64,000 bases of DNA from a virus: positions 25,962 to 89,961 of the IMG/VR virus record IMGVR_UViG_3300042876_000418, one strand, 5' to 3'. Below, piece by piece: positions 31,747 to 39,434 of the stretch (the stretch's first letter is position 1; each line of letters opens with the position of its first letter). The position numbers and the translations under genes were made by a program. A model generated the notes under the pieces. That model had not been told where the DNA came from and searched no databases. It saw only the letters and a program-made list of their open reading frames with translations.

Positions 31747-31965
31747 ATGCAAACAGGCATGTTATGGTTCGACAATGACCCCAAGACCGATATCCCCACA
31801 AAAGTGCGCCGGGCGGCGGGGTACTACGAACACAAGTACGGCAAGGCCCCCACGATCTGTTTTGCCGCTCCGAATTTCACCAACCCGCCTGACAACGTAG
31901 ACGGGATCACCGTCAAGACGAACCGGGCGATCATGGCGAGTCACCTTTGGATTGGGGTGGAATAG
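31747..31965 (+). CDS. Small conserved-type protein MQTGMLWFDNDPKTD, 72 aa
   Basis: Begins at the ATG after ATTGGAGGGAACA. The sequence (MLWFDNDPKTDIPTKVRRA, then YYEHKYGKAPTICF) recalls small unnamed proteins I associate with Chloroflexota genomes; function unknown. It is under its own control region of phased repeats. Confidence 0.6.
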   Translation: MQTGMLWFDNDPKTDIPTKVRRAAGYYEHKYGKAPTICFAAPNFTNPPDNVDGITVKTNRAIMASHLWIGVE

Positions 31966-32039
31966 CAAACTCCGCCGAAGGGGCGGCGGAGTCCGATCTA
32001 CTTGTGCGCATGGCACATAGGGCTAAGTAGATTATAGCA
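31965..32039 (-). ncRNA. Leader-like element C, antisense in the early operon
   Basis: Minus strand TGC-TATAAT (32039-32031), stem CTACTT/AAGTAG around a GTGC hairpin, ATCGGA, then a 9-bp stem ACTCCGCCG/CGGCGGAGT (31969-31992) and TTT. Same plan as elements A, B, D and E but antisense to the plus-strand genes around it, so it may be a stand-alone small RNA. Confidence 0.45.
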
Positions 32040-32051
32040 CTTGGAGGATGG

Positions 32052-32261
32052 ATGGGAAAACCAACTTTAGCGCAATATCTAGCGATTCAATCGGCTTATG
32101 ATTATTGCGTTTCGGCTGAAGGCATGGAAGGCGGAAAGCACGCAACGCTAATCACTGTTTTAGGGGACGCCGGAATCAGAACAAATTCAAGGGAGCAGGC
32201 ATTCAAAGCCGCTCGCAAAATTTTGAAGGGAGATTGGCGTGACGAAAAAACAGAACGGTAA
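32052..32261 (+). CDS. Hypothetical protein, 69 aa
   Basis: Small helical protein, unrecognised. ATG follows TTGGAGGATGG. Its 3' end overlaps the next start by 22 bp. Confidence 0.5.
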   Translation: MGKPTLAQYLAIQSAYDYCVSAEGMEGGKHATLITVLGDAGIRTNSREQAFKAARKILKGDWRDEKTER

Positions 32262-32598
32262 GCCAGTTTATGCCCCTAAACGTGGTGATATTTTCAAGAC
32301 GACCTCCAGCGTGGGCGTGATTGTGGATACCTACATCAGCCCGGACACCGGGGATGTGGTCCTAAAGGTTTATTCCCCCAATCGTGTCCTTCGCCTGCAA
32401 GAGCCTGAGCTTGTCACACTCGAATCGTTGCGAGAGGTTGACCTTCGCCCGGCGGCTCAAGACGATCTCGAAAAGCAACTGCGCTTTATATTCGATTTTC
32501 AGTCCGGGCAGTATCAAACCAGAATCAACGAAGTGCTGAGCGCCGCCGGATTGCCGCCAGTTGAAGTCAAGTCGATTTTGGGAGGGACTCATGGGTAG
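32239..32598 (+). CDS. KOW/SH3-like small protein, paralogue 1, 119 aa
   Basis: GTG start after GGGAGATTGGC. Pattern YAPKRGDIFKTTSSVGVIVDTYISPDTGDVVLKVY is shared with the gene at 32591 (YIPKRGDIVKS.VGVGVVVDVY.S.DTGR), so the two arose by tandem duplication. The fold is probably a small barrel followed by a helical C-terminus. Role unknown. Confidence 0.6.
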   Translation: MTKKQNGKPVYAPKRGDIFKTTSSVGVIVDTYISPDTGDVVLKVYSPNRVLRLQEPELVTLESLREVDLRPAAQDDLEKQLRFIFDFQSGQYQTRINEVLSAAGLPPVEVKSILGGTHG

Positions 32599-32950
32599 AA
32601 CCACGACAATGAACGAATGGGATTTATGCTCTGACTACATCCCAAAACGCGGGGATATCGTCAAGAGCCATGTAGGTGTGGGAGTCGTGGTGGATGTGTA
32701 CACCAGCCATGACACCGGGCGGATTCTGTTAGAGATCCACTATGCCAAGAACGCCGCTCAAGGTCAACGCCCTGAATTCTCACCGTTGGGGCTGATGCAA
32801 GGAATTGATCTTGCCCCGGCCACTACCGAGGAATTCCAGGCGGAAATGAAATTGATCTTCAAGCGCCGGACAAAACAGTACCGCGCTAAAGTCAAAGAAC
32901 TGCTGGCCTACGCCGGAATGGAGCCGATCCGTGTTAATTCCTGTCTCTAA
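32591..32950 (+). CDS. KOW/SH3-like small protein, paralogue 2, 119 aa
   Basis: Tandem paralogue of the 32239 gene with the same length, the same RGDI..VGVGVVVDVYTSHDTG core and the same C-terminal helical end (KRRTKQYRAKVKELLAYAGM). ATG after GGGAGGGACTC. Its end overlaps the ParB remnant. Confidence 0.6.
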   Translation: MGRTTTMNEWDLCSDYIPKRGDIVKSHVGVGVVVDVYTSHDTGRILLEIHYAKNAAQGQRPEFSPLGLMQGIDLAPATTEEFQAEMKLIFKRRTKQYRAKVKELLAYAGMEPIRVNSCL

Positions 32951-33113
32951 AGTCCTCCCCAATCCCGAGCAACCCCGCCGCAAATTCGACAAAACCCAAC
33001 TGCGCGAATTGGCGGATAGTATTCTGATTCATGGTGTGCTTACACCGATATTAGTTTACAAGGTAGGGGATAACTACGTGCTGAAGGACGGCGAACGTAG
33101 ACTCCGGGCGTGA
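32931..33113 (+). pseudogene. ParB N-terminal fragment, interrupted by TnpB element
   Basis: From a GTG at 32931, 60 residues match the ParB/Srx fold start: IPVSKVLPNPEQPRRKF, LADSILIHGVLTPILV, YVLKDGERRLRA. The frame ends at a TGA created by the end of the TnpB element exactly after the conserved GERRLRA motif. The HTH and dimerisation domains are not found on the other side, so the gene is truncated. Whether the fragment still folds is unknown. Confidence 0.8.
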
Positions 33114-33119
33114 CGCTCC

Positions 33120-34274
33120 CTACTCTTGCGAGAGGGGTTCTTCGGACAGCCTTATCCCAATGGATGTGCTTTTGTCCGAACGGGCACGTCCTGCCCGGTA
33201 AAGAATGTTTATTGCAGCGTTTATGTCTCTGTCCATAGACAGGCCACAATCGCATTTCACCCAACGAGCAGAAAGATCGAGATGTTCAAAAATCGTGCCA
33301 CACGAACTGCAAGTACGAGACGTATAGGCCGGGTTTACTGCGACGACTACTCTGCCAGCTTCTACCGCTTTGCTGAGTAGTCGTTCTTTGAAGTAACCCC
33401 AACCGGCGTCAAGTATGCTTTTCGCTAGACAATGATTCCGAACCATGTTCACGATCTGTAAATCTTCCAGGGCAATAAGATCGTAACCCTGAATGAACTT
33501 GTACACCAACTTATTGAGATAATCTTCTCTCTGGTTGGTGACGTGCTGATAATGTCTTTGAATCGCTATCACAGCTTTACGGCGGTTGGATCCGCCTTTC
33601 TTTCGCCTTGATAGGGTTCTATTCAATATTCTGAGTTTCTTCTGACTGGCCCGGTAATACTTCGGGTTCTCAATCGTTTCACCTTCACTCGTGGCAATCA
33701 GGTGGTGAATACCAACGTCGATTCCGATTGCTTTACCGGCCTCAGGAAGTGCGGGTTTTTCGGGAATTTCGCAAGTAAAACAAGCGTACCATTCTCCGGC
33801 CTGCTTGCAGATTCGGATGGTTTTTATTTTTCCCTCCATCTGTCTATGCCAACGAACACGGATTCGGCCAATACCTGAAACCTTCAGCCTGCGCCCGTCA
33901 ACACGAAATCCATTCCCGTATTCTTTCAGGCCAAAACTATTGAATCGCCCCTTTCCTTTGAATCGTGGGTATCCGGGAGCGCCCCCAGACTTTACCCGCC
34001 TAAAGAAAGCCTGAAAAGCCTTGTCTAAATCAGCCACCACCACCTGGAGAATGTGGCTATGAACCCGGAAAGCATAAGGATTCTCTTTTCGGTAGTCCTT
34101 GATCTTGGCAGCTTGTTCAAACTTGCTAACGCTTCTTTTTTCTTTCTCCCAGACATTCTTTCGATCTTCAAGACACACGTTATACCAGCGACGGCACGTT
34201 TCAACCGTCTCGTCCATCAGTGACGCTTGTTTCTTGGAAGGGTATAACCTATACTTGAAATCCTTGAATGACAT
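33120..34274 (-). CDS. tnpB: TnpB RNA-guided nuclease (OrfB), 384 aa
   Basis: Transposon-associated RuvC nuclease. RuvC residues: D186 (AIGIDVGIHH), E270 (IALEDL), D348/D350 (MDRDINAAIN). The zinc-finger cysteines are C322, C325, C341, C343 (TCSSCG ... CDCG). N-terminal helix-turn domain starts YRLYPSKKQ. Full length for the family (about 380 aa), so probably active. Own promoter upstream at 34281-34308. Confidence 0.93.
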   Translation of the reverse strand: MSFKDFKYRLYPSKKQASLMDETVETCRRWYNVCLEDRKNVWEKEKRSVSKFEQAAKIKDYRKENPYAFRVHSHILQVVVADLDKAFQAFFRRVKSGGAPGYPRFKGKGRFNSFGLKEYGNGFRVDGRRLKVSGIGRIRVRWHRQMEGKIKTIRICKQAGEWYACFTCEIPEKPALPEAGKAIGIDVGIHHLIATSEGETIENPKYYRASQKKLRILNRTLSRRKKGGSNRRKAVIAIQRHYQHVTNQREDYLNKLVYKFIQGYDLIALEDLQIVNMVRNHCLAKSILDAGWGYFKERLLSKAVEAGRVVVAVNPAYTSRTCSSCGTIFEHLDLSARWVKCDCGLSMDRDINAAINILYRAGRARSDKSTSIGIRLSEEPLSQE

Positions 34275-34280
34275 AAATCA

Positions 34281-34308
34281 ATTATAATCCATATCTTGTA
34301 TTTGTCAA
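34281..34308 (-). promoter_or_regulatory. Promoter for tnpB
   Basis: Minus strand TTGACA (34308-34303), 16 bp, TATAAT (34286-34281), about 7 bp before the tnpB ATG. Overlaps the divergent promoter at 34296-34324. The transcript would be almost leaderless. Confidence 0.6.
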
Positions 34309-34324
34309 TGATTTATAGTACAAT
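34296..34324 (+). promoter_or_regulatory. Promoter for the HTH gene
   Basis: TTGTAT (34296-34301), 17 bp, TACAAT (34319-34324). Overlaps the tnpB promoter on the other strand. Drives the gene at 34344 and the methyltransferase. Confidence 0.6.
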
Positions 34325-34343
34325 GCAAAAAAGGAGCGAAACG

Positions 34344-34574
34344 ATGTTAGAAGTCATTCAAAAGTACATGAAACTCAAAGGGGTGAGCATGTCTGGCCTA
34401 TCAATGCTACTCGGTATCTCCCCTCCTACGATGTGGCGCTGGTACGCGGGGCAACAGTTCCCCGGCGGTCGCTACATATCGCAATGGTACTGCTCGGACA
34501 CCTGGACTCACCAGTTCGCTATCGACATGATGGAAGCGATAAAAGCGGCGAATGGCACTATTACTGAACGCTAA
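34344..34574 (+). CDS. Helix-turn-helix regulator, 76 aa
   Basis: XRE/Cro-like segment MKLKGVSMSGLSMLLGISPPTMWRW (about residues 8-34) is a helix-turn-helix. ATG follows AAAAGGAGCGAAACG. A candidate repressor for the shared promoter motifs, but nothing proves it. Its end overlaps the start of the methyltransferase. Confidence 0.65.
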   Translation: MLEVIQKYMKLKGVSMSGLSMLLGISPPTMWRWYAGQQFPGGRYISQWYCSDTWTHQFAIDMMEAIKAANGTITER

Positions 34575-35802
34575 CGCACTGCATCTCCCAATCGCTGATA
34601 ACTCAGTCCAGATGTGCGTGACTAGCCCGCCGTATTGGGGGTTGCGCGATTACAATGTAGACGGGCAACTTGGGTTAGAGCGCGTCCCTGATTGTCTAGG
34701 ATGGGCTACGGGTGCGCCGTGTGGAAAATGTTATGTCTGTGATATGGTAGCCGCGTTTCGTGAGGTACGCCGGATACTGAGAAACGACGGGGTTCTATTT
34801 CTCAACTTGGGCGATTCTTACGCTGGAAGTTGGGGCAATTATCATCCCAATAGTCCTCCTGGAAAGCACGGTCAACGGGTAGCAATAGAGGCAAGATGGA
34901 ATAGGCCGGCCTATGAAAGCCAGGAATTTTTACCTCCAACCTCTCAAAAAATCGCCGGTCTAAAGCCAAAAGACCTCTGCATGATTCCTGCCCGCGTAGC
35001 CCTGGCGCTTCAGGCTGACGGCTGGTGGTTGCGATCCGGGATAACGTGGGTAAAATTAAACCCGCTACCGGAATCGGTTACAGACCGGCCCACGAAGTCA
35101 ACTGAGATGGTTTACGTTCTCACGAAGTCGGAAAGCTACGTTTGGGACCAACAGGCAGTACGAGAGCCGAATAGCCCCACGTCTGGAAAATGGGGCAAGA
35201 GTGTGATACCGAAAACCGCACAAGCACAAGGTGACGGTAGACATGGTAAATCTGGATTCATGGGCGGCGAAATCAGCCAGGAAGAAATAACAGAAAAGTA
35301 TTACACAAATGGCCGCAACATGCGAGATGTGATCGTCCTGGCGACTCAGCCCACCAAAGAAGCGCACTTTGCCACGATGCCAGAGGCGCTAGTGGATAAG
35401 TGTATACGCGCCGGGACAAGTGAGGGCGGGTGCTGTCCTGCTTGCGGCAAAGCGTGGGAGAGGGTGACTCAGGACGGCGATAAAGTACAACAGCATTGGG
35501 CACCAGAAACGCAAGAGAAAATAGACATTGCGCAGGGTAATCACGGCAAAACAAGTGTCATGAATACCGGATTTACCACCACAAAAGAAACCCTCGGCTT
35601 CCGCCAATCCTGCACCTGCCCGCCTCAGCCGCCGGTCGGTTGCCTAGTTTTTGACCCATTCACAGGATCGGGCACGTCTGGCAGAGTCGCAACGAAGCTG
35701 AATCGGCGCTTTGTTGGGACTGAGTTGAGTCTCAAGTATCTACTCGAAATCGCAAAGAAGCGAACCAGTGAGATACAGCCTAAGATGATAGGGATGGAAT
35801 AA
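34552..35802 (+). CDS. DNA methyltransferase (N4-cytosine/N6-adenine), 416 aa
   Basis: Beta-class amino-methyltransferase order: catalytic TSPPYW (residues 24-29) first, SAM-binding FDPFTGSGT (367-375) last. A middle target-recognition region carries CGKCYVC and CCPACGKAW Cys clusters that may bind zinc. Full length. Likely protects phage DNA from host restriction or marks replication regions. No cognate restriction enzyme is adjacent. Confidence 0.9.
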   Translation: MALLLNANALHLPIADNSVQMCVTSPPYWGLRDYNVDGQLGLERVPDCLGWATGAPCGKCYVCDMVAAFREVRRILRNDGVLFLNLGDSYAGSWGNYHPNSPPGKHGQRVAIEARWNRPAYESQEFLPPTSQKIAGLKPKDLCMIPARVALALQADGWWLRSGITWVKLNPLPESVTDRPTKSTEMVYVLTKSESYVWDQQAVREPNSPTSGKWGKSVIPKTAQAQGDGRHGKSGFMGGEISQEEITEKYYTNGRNMRDVIVLATQPTKEAHFATMPEALVDKCIRAGTSEGGCCPACGKAWERVTQDGDKVQQHWAPETQEKIDIAQGNHGKTSVMNTGFTTTKETLGFRQSCTCPPQPPVGCLVFDPFTGSGTSGRVATKLNRRFVGTELSLKYLLEIAKKRTSEIQPKMIGME

Positions 35803-35807
35803 ACCGC

Positions 35808-36014
35808 ATGAATAACACCGAAGAAATTATCCAGACGGTAAAGAAAACAATTCCCGCCGAATCTTGCCCGACCGTATTTTATGGGTACGATCCAAAATCG
35901 AATAAATATGGTTGGCACGTTCGGCTTTCACGCTGGCCTGACGCCCGCTTCATGGGAAACGGCATTGACAAGGCCCTTGAATTCGCCGCCAATCCGGCTA
36001 ACTTTGCTACTTGA
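35808..36014 (+). CDS. Hypothetical protein, 68 aa
   Basis: Small protein with a helix then FYGYDPKSNKYGWHVRLSRWPDARF. Unrecognised. Lies between the methyltransferase and the 36011 promoter, which overlaps its stop. Confidence 0.5.
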   Translation: MNNTEEIIQTVKKTIPAESCPTVFYGYDPKSNKYGWHVRLSRWPDARFMGNGIDKALEFAANPANFAT

Positions 36015-36132
36015 TCTATAGTGTAATACGTGCTATACTGTATGACAGATTAGTAAATCGGCACCGGATTGCGCCCGGTAAATACCCCGCCCGAAATTGA
36101 TGTGAGATTGCGCAATAGGGCGGGGTGTTTTT
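36011..36132 (+). promoter_or_regulatory. Promoter and leader with internal terminator (element G)
   Basis: TTGATC (36011-36016), 17 bp containing AGTGTAATACG, TATACT (36034-36039). The leader holds ACCGG/CCGGT and then stem ACCCCGCCC (36084-36092) / GGGCGGGGT (36118-36126) followed by TTTTTTTT, directly before the ribosome site at 36135. Promoter-leader-terminator plan like the minus-strand elements, here on the plus strand. Confidence 0.65.
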
Positions 36133-36145
36133 TTTGGAGGGAAGT

Positions 36146-36415
36146 ATGAACCGAAAACAAGCCTTTGATTTTCTGGCCGATATCGCCACGGTTTGCGGGT
36201 GCGAGATCGAGAATCGCATTCGGACCAACGGGGATTGGTTTGTTACCTCGCTATCCTGTTTCCGGGCTGTACACGGTGACGCCGGCGAAACGTTGATCTT
36301 CCTGGGACCCCACCGGGTAGCCGCCGTAATTTCACAAGAACGGGATCACGTCAAATTAGCCGAGATGATTGTATCCAAAGCCAACCAGCACAAAATGCAG
36401 GCCGACCATGTCTGA
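36146..36415 (+). CDS. Hypothetical protein, 89 aa
   Basis: Starts at the ATG after TTGGAGGGAAGT and behind the attenuator-like leader. Unrecognised mixed alpha/beta protein. Overlaps the next gene. Confidence 0.55.
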   Translation: MNRKQAFDFLADIATVCGCEIENRIRTNGDWFVTSLSCFRAVHGDAGETLIFLGPHRVAAVISQERDHVKLAEMIVSKANQHKMQADHV

Positions 36416-36842
36416 CTTCGATAAAATGACCCTGGCTGAGCTGAGAATGGCAATCGCAGAGGTGCAAGGCTGGCAGAATATCCGCACGGTTGATGGCCCG
36501 ACTCCCGAAGGATTGATCATCGCTGAAACGCCTGATTTTGAGGGTTGTGATATCCAGCAATTCGACACGGTGACTCTGCCCGATTGGCCGAATAGCGATT
36601 CAGACTGCGCGGCGCTGGTCAATGACATCGTTGGAACCGATAGAAATTCAATTCAAACTGGGCTGAAATGGGTGGGAGAAAAATATCGTCCGGGTTACTA
36701 TGAAGCATGGGCATTGATCTCATGGAAAAATGCACCTATTCTGTCTAGTTGCTCAACTGAGCAGGGCGCAACCGCAAACCTGCGCGTGGCAATCTGCAAG
36801 GCTTATCTGCAATGGAGGAAAGCGAACGATGGACAAAGATAG
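36408..36842 (+). CDS. Phage ABA-sandwich-like protein 1, 144 aa
   Basis: Pattern LAELRMAIAEVQGW ... TLPDWPNSDSDCAALVNDI matches two other proteins here (42609, 42935): LR.xIA....GW then LPDWP.D..AA..L. It resembles the small phage ABA-sandwich domain. Function not known. Overlaps neighbours on both sides. Confidence 0.6.
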   Translation: MSDFDKMTLAELRMAIAEVQGWQNIRTVDGPTPEGLIIAETPDFEGCDIQQFDTVTLPDWPNSDSDCAALVNDIVGTDRNSIQTGLKWVGEKYRPGYYEAWALISWKNAPILSSCSTEQGATANLRVAICKAYLQWRKANDGQR

Positions 36843-37242
36843 ACGCGCCGAACTACTGAAGTTTATTGCCGAACAGGTTGATACCCACGGCCAATCGCAA
36901 GAGCGGTTTGATACCGAATTGGATATCAAAGTCGATAAATTTTACGTTGACGAAATTGTGATTATGCACAGCCCCTACACCGGCGAAGATGTACCCATGA
37001 GTTACCGGGGCAGCCCCGAGTACGGCAAAGCCGTCGTATTCAATATCGAGAATGGCTACCAAATGACCGTGCCTGTGGAATGGCTACGGAAACGGTTCAT
37101 TCCAGGAGAGAACGTGATCATCGACAATGACGCTATTGCTATATACGTAAGTTGCGACGGCGGCTCCTGTACGGTTTATACCCCTGAAAAAGGTGAATTT
37201 AAAGTATCCGCGAATCGTATCCGCAAAGTTGAGGCGAAATGA
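36829..37242 (+). CDS. Hypothetical protein, 137 aa
   Basis: Start at 36829 follows AATGGAGGAAAGCGAACG. The C-terminal half (VIIDNDAIAIYVSCDGGSCTVYTPEKG) looks beta-rich. No family. Confidence 0.55.
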   Translation: MDKDRRAELLKFIAEQVDTHGQSQERFDTELDIKVDKFYVDEIVIMHSPYTGEDVPMSYRGSPEYGKAVVFNIENGYQMTVPVEWLRKRFIPGENVIIDNDAIAIYVSCDGGSCTVYTPEKGEFKVSANRIRKVEAK

Positions 37243-37517
37243 CCATCACGCTTGACGACAAAAACAAAGTTCGCAAAATAGCCCGCGACTCCTTCGGGGA
37301 ATTGCTTGACCTGTCTGAAAACGACAAGGCACGGCTGAAAGAGGCGCTAAAGGATAACAAGACCCTGCGTCTGGTTGAAATGGTGATCGTGGCGCACGAA
37401 CTTGAGATTGACGACAACGCGCGCGGCCTGCTGAAATTGCGGGCCGAAATCCTCCAGGAACGCATGGGTGAAATGATGAAATCAGCAAGAGAGGTGAAGT
37501 ATGCCAACCAGCAATAA
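37239..37517 (+). CDS. Hypothetical helical protein, 92 aa
   Basis: Charged helical protein (DDKNKVRKIARDSFGELL). Overlaps the previous stop (ATGA) and the next start. Unassigned. Confidence 0.55.
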   Translation: MTITLDDKNKVRKIARDSFGELLDLSENDKARLKEALKDNKTLRLVEMVIVAHELEIDDNARGLLKLRAEILQERMGEMMKSAREVKYANQQ

Positions 37518-38184
37518 GACCCGCGCCTATTGGATCGACAAAGCGAAGGGATGGGCCGAAGGATTCCTAACCCACCCGGACTACGGCGGATCGCCGCAAT
37601 TGGATGAATTCAACGCCGTCATGGATGAACTCATGGCGCTGTCCAATCAGCCCGTGACCACAATGCGCGTCAAGCTCAATTCGGATGATGTCAAGAATAT
37701 TGACGCCGCGATTGAGAAGGAATTCGACAAAATTGTGACCCCCGAGTTGAGAGAGGCGATCCGCGCGATTCCCGCTCCAATCCTCAATGTAGTCCAGGAA
37801 ATCCTGGCTACCATCCCGGACGCGTTCAATGATCAAGAGTCGCTGGATACCATTGTAGCCGCCATGAGAGACGGGCGCGGGGCGTACCAGTGGTATCAAG
37901 TCGCCAATAAGCGAAAAATTCAGCCGGCCATTTTGAAACTTGCCGCCCGGTTGTTGGAGGACGCCGCCGAATCGTATGGATCCCACGGCTGCAACGATTT
38001 TCACATGGAAGATACCCCGGAAAACCTCAGCCTTGTCAGTGAAGTTGCAAAACAAAACGGGTGGGACATTGACCCGCAAAACTTCAGGACAAAAAGATCA
38101 AACGGGGAAACTGTAATCATCGCAATGGATTATGAACTTATGGCCTATTGCGCCCATATTCTGAAAGAGGCCGCGAATGTCTGA
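37501..38184 (+). CDS. Hypothetical protein, 227 aa
   Basis: Mostly helical with PILNVVQEILATIPDAFNDQE and a C-terminal HGCNDFHMEDTPENLSLVSE segment. No enzyme motif. Overlaps genes on both sides by 8-17 bp. Confidence 0.6.
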   Translation: MPTSNKTRAYWIDKAKGWAEGFLTHPDYGGSPQLDEFNAVMDELMALSNQPVTTMRVKLNSDDVKNIDAAIEKEFDKIVTPELREAIRAIPAPILNVVQEILATIPDAFNDQESLDTIVAAMRDGRGAYQWYQVANKRKIQPAILKLAARLLEDAAESYGSHGCNDFHMEDTPENLSLVSEVAKQNGWDIDPQNFRTKRSNGETVIIAMDYELMAYCAHILKEAANV

Positions 38185-39121
38185 TGAACGCCCCGAAACA
38201 TGCCCGAACTGCCATGCGCCTGTAGTGTGCTGCAAGTGCCTGGAAGAGTTAGAGTCGCTGATTGCTACGCTTCAGGGTGGAGTAAGCAACGAATCGAACT
38301 TGACGCTTATCCTAAACGATATCGAAAGCACATCGGATGATCTATTGACTTACTCGGACGGTGACGTTACCGCAAAAGTTTACGGCAATATGGGCCTGGG
38401 GATCGACGCCGAAACCTACGCCCGTTATCTGGCCCTGTGTGCGACTCTCGTGCCGTCCCTGCTGAAAGAGCGGGAAAGTACGCTTACTTTTCGGGATGCG
38501 CTTACTACGCAATTTGAACAAATGACCGCTGAAAAAGACGGGGCGTATCACGAGCGCAATCAGGTTGTAGCCTTCCTGTCCAAGCTATTCCCCGCCAGTT
38601 TAGAGCGCCACACCGGCGCGGATTGGGGGCCGGATTGGCAGTGGGTGGTTATCATCGACACGCCAGCGGGGCAGGTAAGTTGGCACGTCAAAAGCGATGA
38701 ATTGGGGTTGTTCGATCACCTTCAACGTGAGGCCGGGCGTACTTGGGACGGGCACACCACTGACGAAAAGTACGCAAGATTGGTCGGGATGGGGCCGCAA
38801 CCGTTGACCCTCGGCACGCCAGTCATGACCGCCCAAGAGTGGGGCAGCCTGAGTGCACAGGCCCGGCACAATCTCAACGTGTGGGCGATGAACGCGAATC
38901 GCACGTCCGAGGAATTGGAGCGGGCACAAGACAAGCTGAATCGAATCCTTGAGATATGCAAAACCTCTCTCAGCTTCCAAATGCGCGATGTTGAGCGTAT
39001 TATCACCGGGCAAAGCACAGACCCAATAGATATCGAGCAGATTGTCAACGGCAGCGACGCTACGCCGGGAGATATTAGGCAGGTAGTGGAGGGGATGAAG
39101 CGGGCGGTAGATCATGAGTGA
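38177..39121 (+). CDS. Hypothetical protein with N-terminal zinc motif, 314 aa
   Basis: CPNCHAPVVCCKC at residues about 9-21 forms a zinc cluster, followed by helical and coiled-coil regions. Resembles other large hypothetical early phage proteins. Preceded by AAAGAGGCCGCG. Function unknown. Confidence 0.6.
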   Translation: MSDERPETCPNCHAPVVCCKCLEELESLIATLQGGVSNESNLTLILNDIESTSDDLLTYSDGDVTAKVYGNMGLGIDAETYARYLALCATLVPSLLKERESTLTFRDALTTQFEQMTAEKDGAYHERNQVVAFLSKLFPASLERHTGADWGPDWQWVVIIDTPAGQVSWHVKSDELGLFDHLQREAGRTWDGHTTDEKYARLVGMGPQPLTLGTPVMTAQEWGSLSAQARHNLNVWAMNANRTSEELERAQDKLNRILEICKTSLSFQMRDVERIITGQSTDPIDIEQIVNGSDATPGDIRQVVEGMKRAVDHE

Positions 39122-39434
39122 AAAGCCTAAGCCAGAATGGACCCCGACTCGCCCAATCGTGACGGCGATTGAAGCGAGCCACCCGATATACTGGCTGTAC
39201 TTCCATACCGGGCGTCAATTCGTACTGCGGGCCACGACCTACACATTTGAGAACGGGCGCTACTATTCCCGTAAACTTTATGCCACCTATTCGGGCGCAC
39301 AGGCTTACCGGGTGCATCAATACTTGTTGAGTTATCCGAATTACAATCAAACAACCTGGAGTCAAGCAAAGAATGAGTATTGGCTTGATACTGGAATCGT
39401 TATCGGTAAAGAAACAACGGAGAGTAAATCATGA
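39114..39434 (+). CDS. Hypothetical protein, 106 aa
   Basis: Small protein (HPIYWLYFHTGRQFVLRATT). Overlaps the previous stop and the start of the DndC-like gene (39431), so it may be translated with it. Confidence 0.55.
   Translation: MSEKPKPEWTPTRPIVTAIEASHPIYWLYFHTGRQFVLRATTYTFENGRYYSRKLYATYSGAQAYRVHQYLLSYPNYNQTTWSQAKNEYWLDTGIVIGKETTESKS

Larger units (their letters stand above)
33105..34310 (-). mobile_element. IS605-like element carrying only tnpB
   Basis: The right end lies within about 33105-33120, where a short GGGCG-TGA-CGCTCCC hairpin abuts the ParB fragment. The left end is not certain (near 34280-34310). No tnpA transposase is present, so the element would need one in trans. In TnpB elements the guide RNA spans the 3' end of tnpB to the right end, which would place its guide over the ParB remnant. 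Confidence 0.65.
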
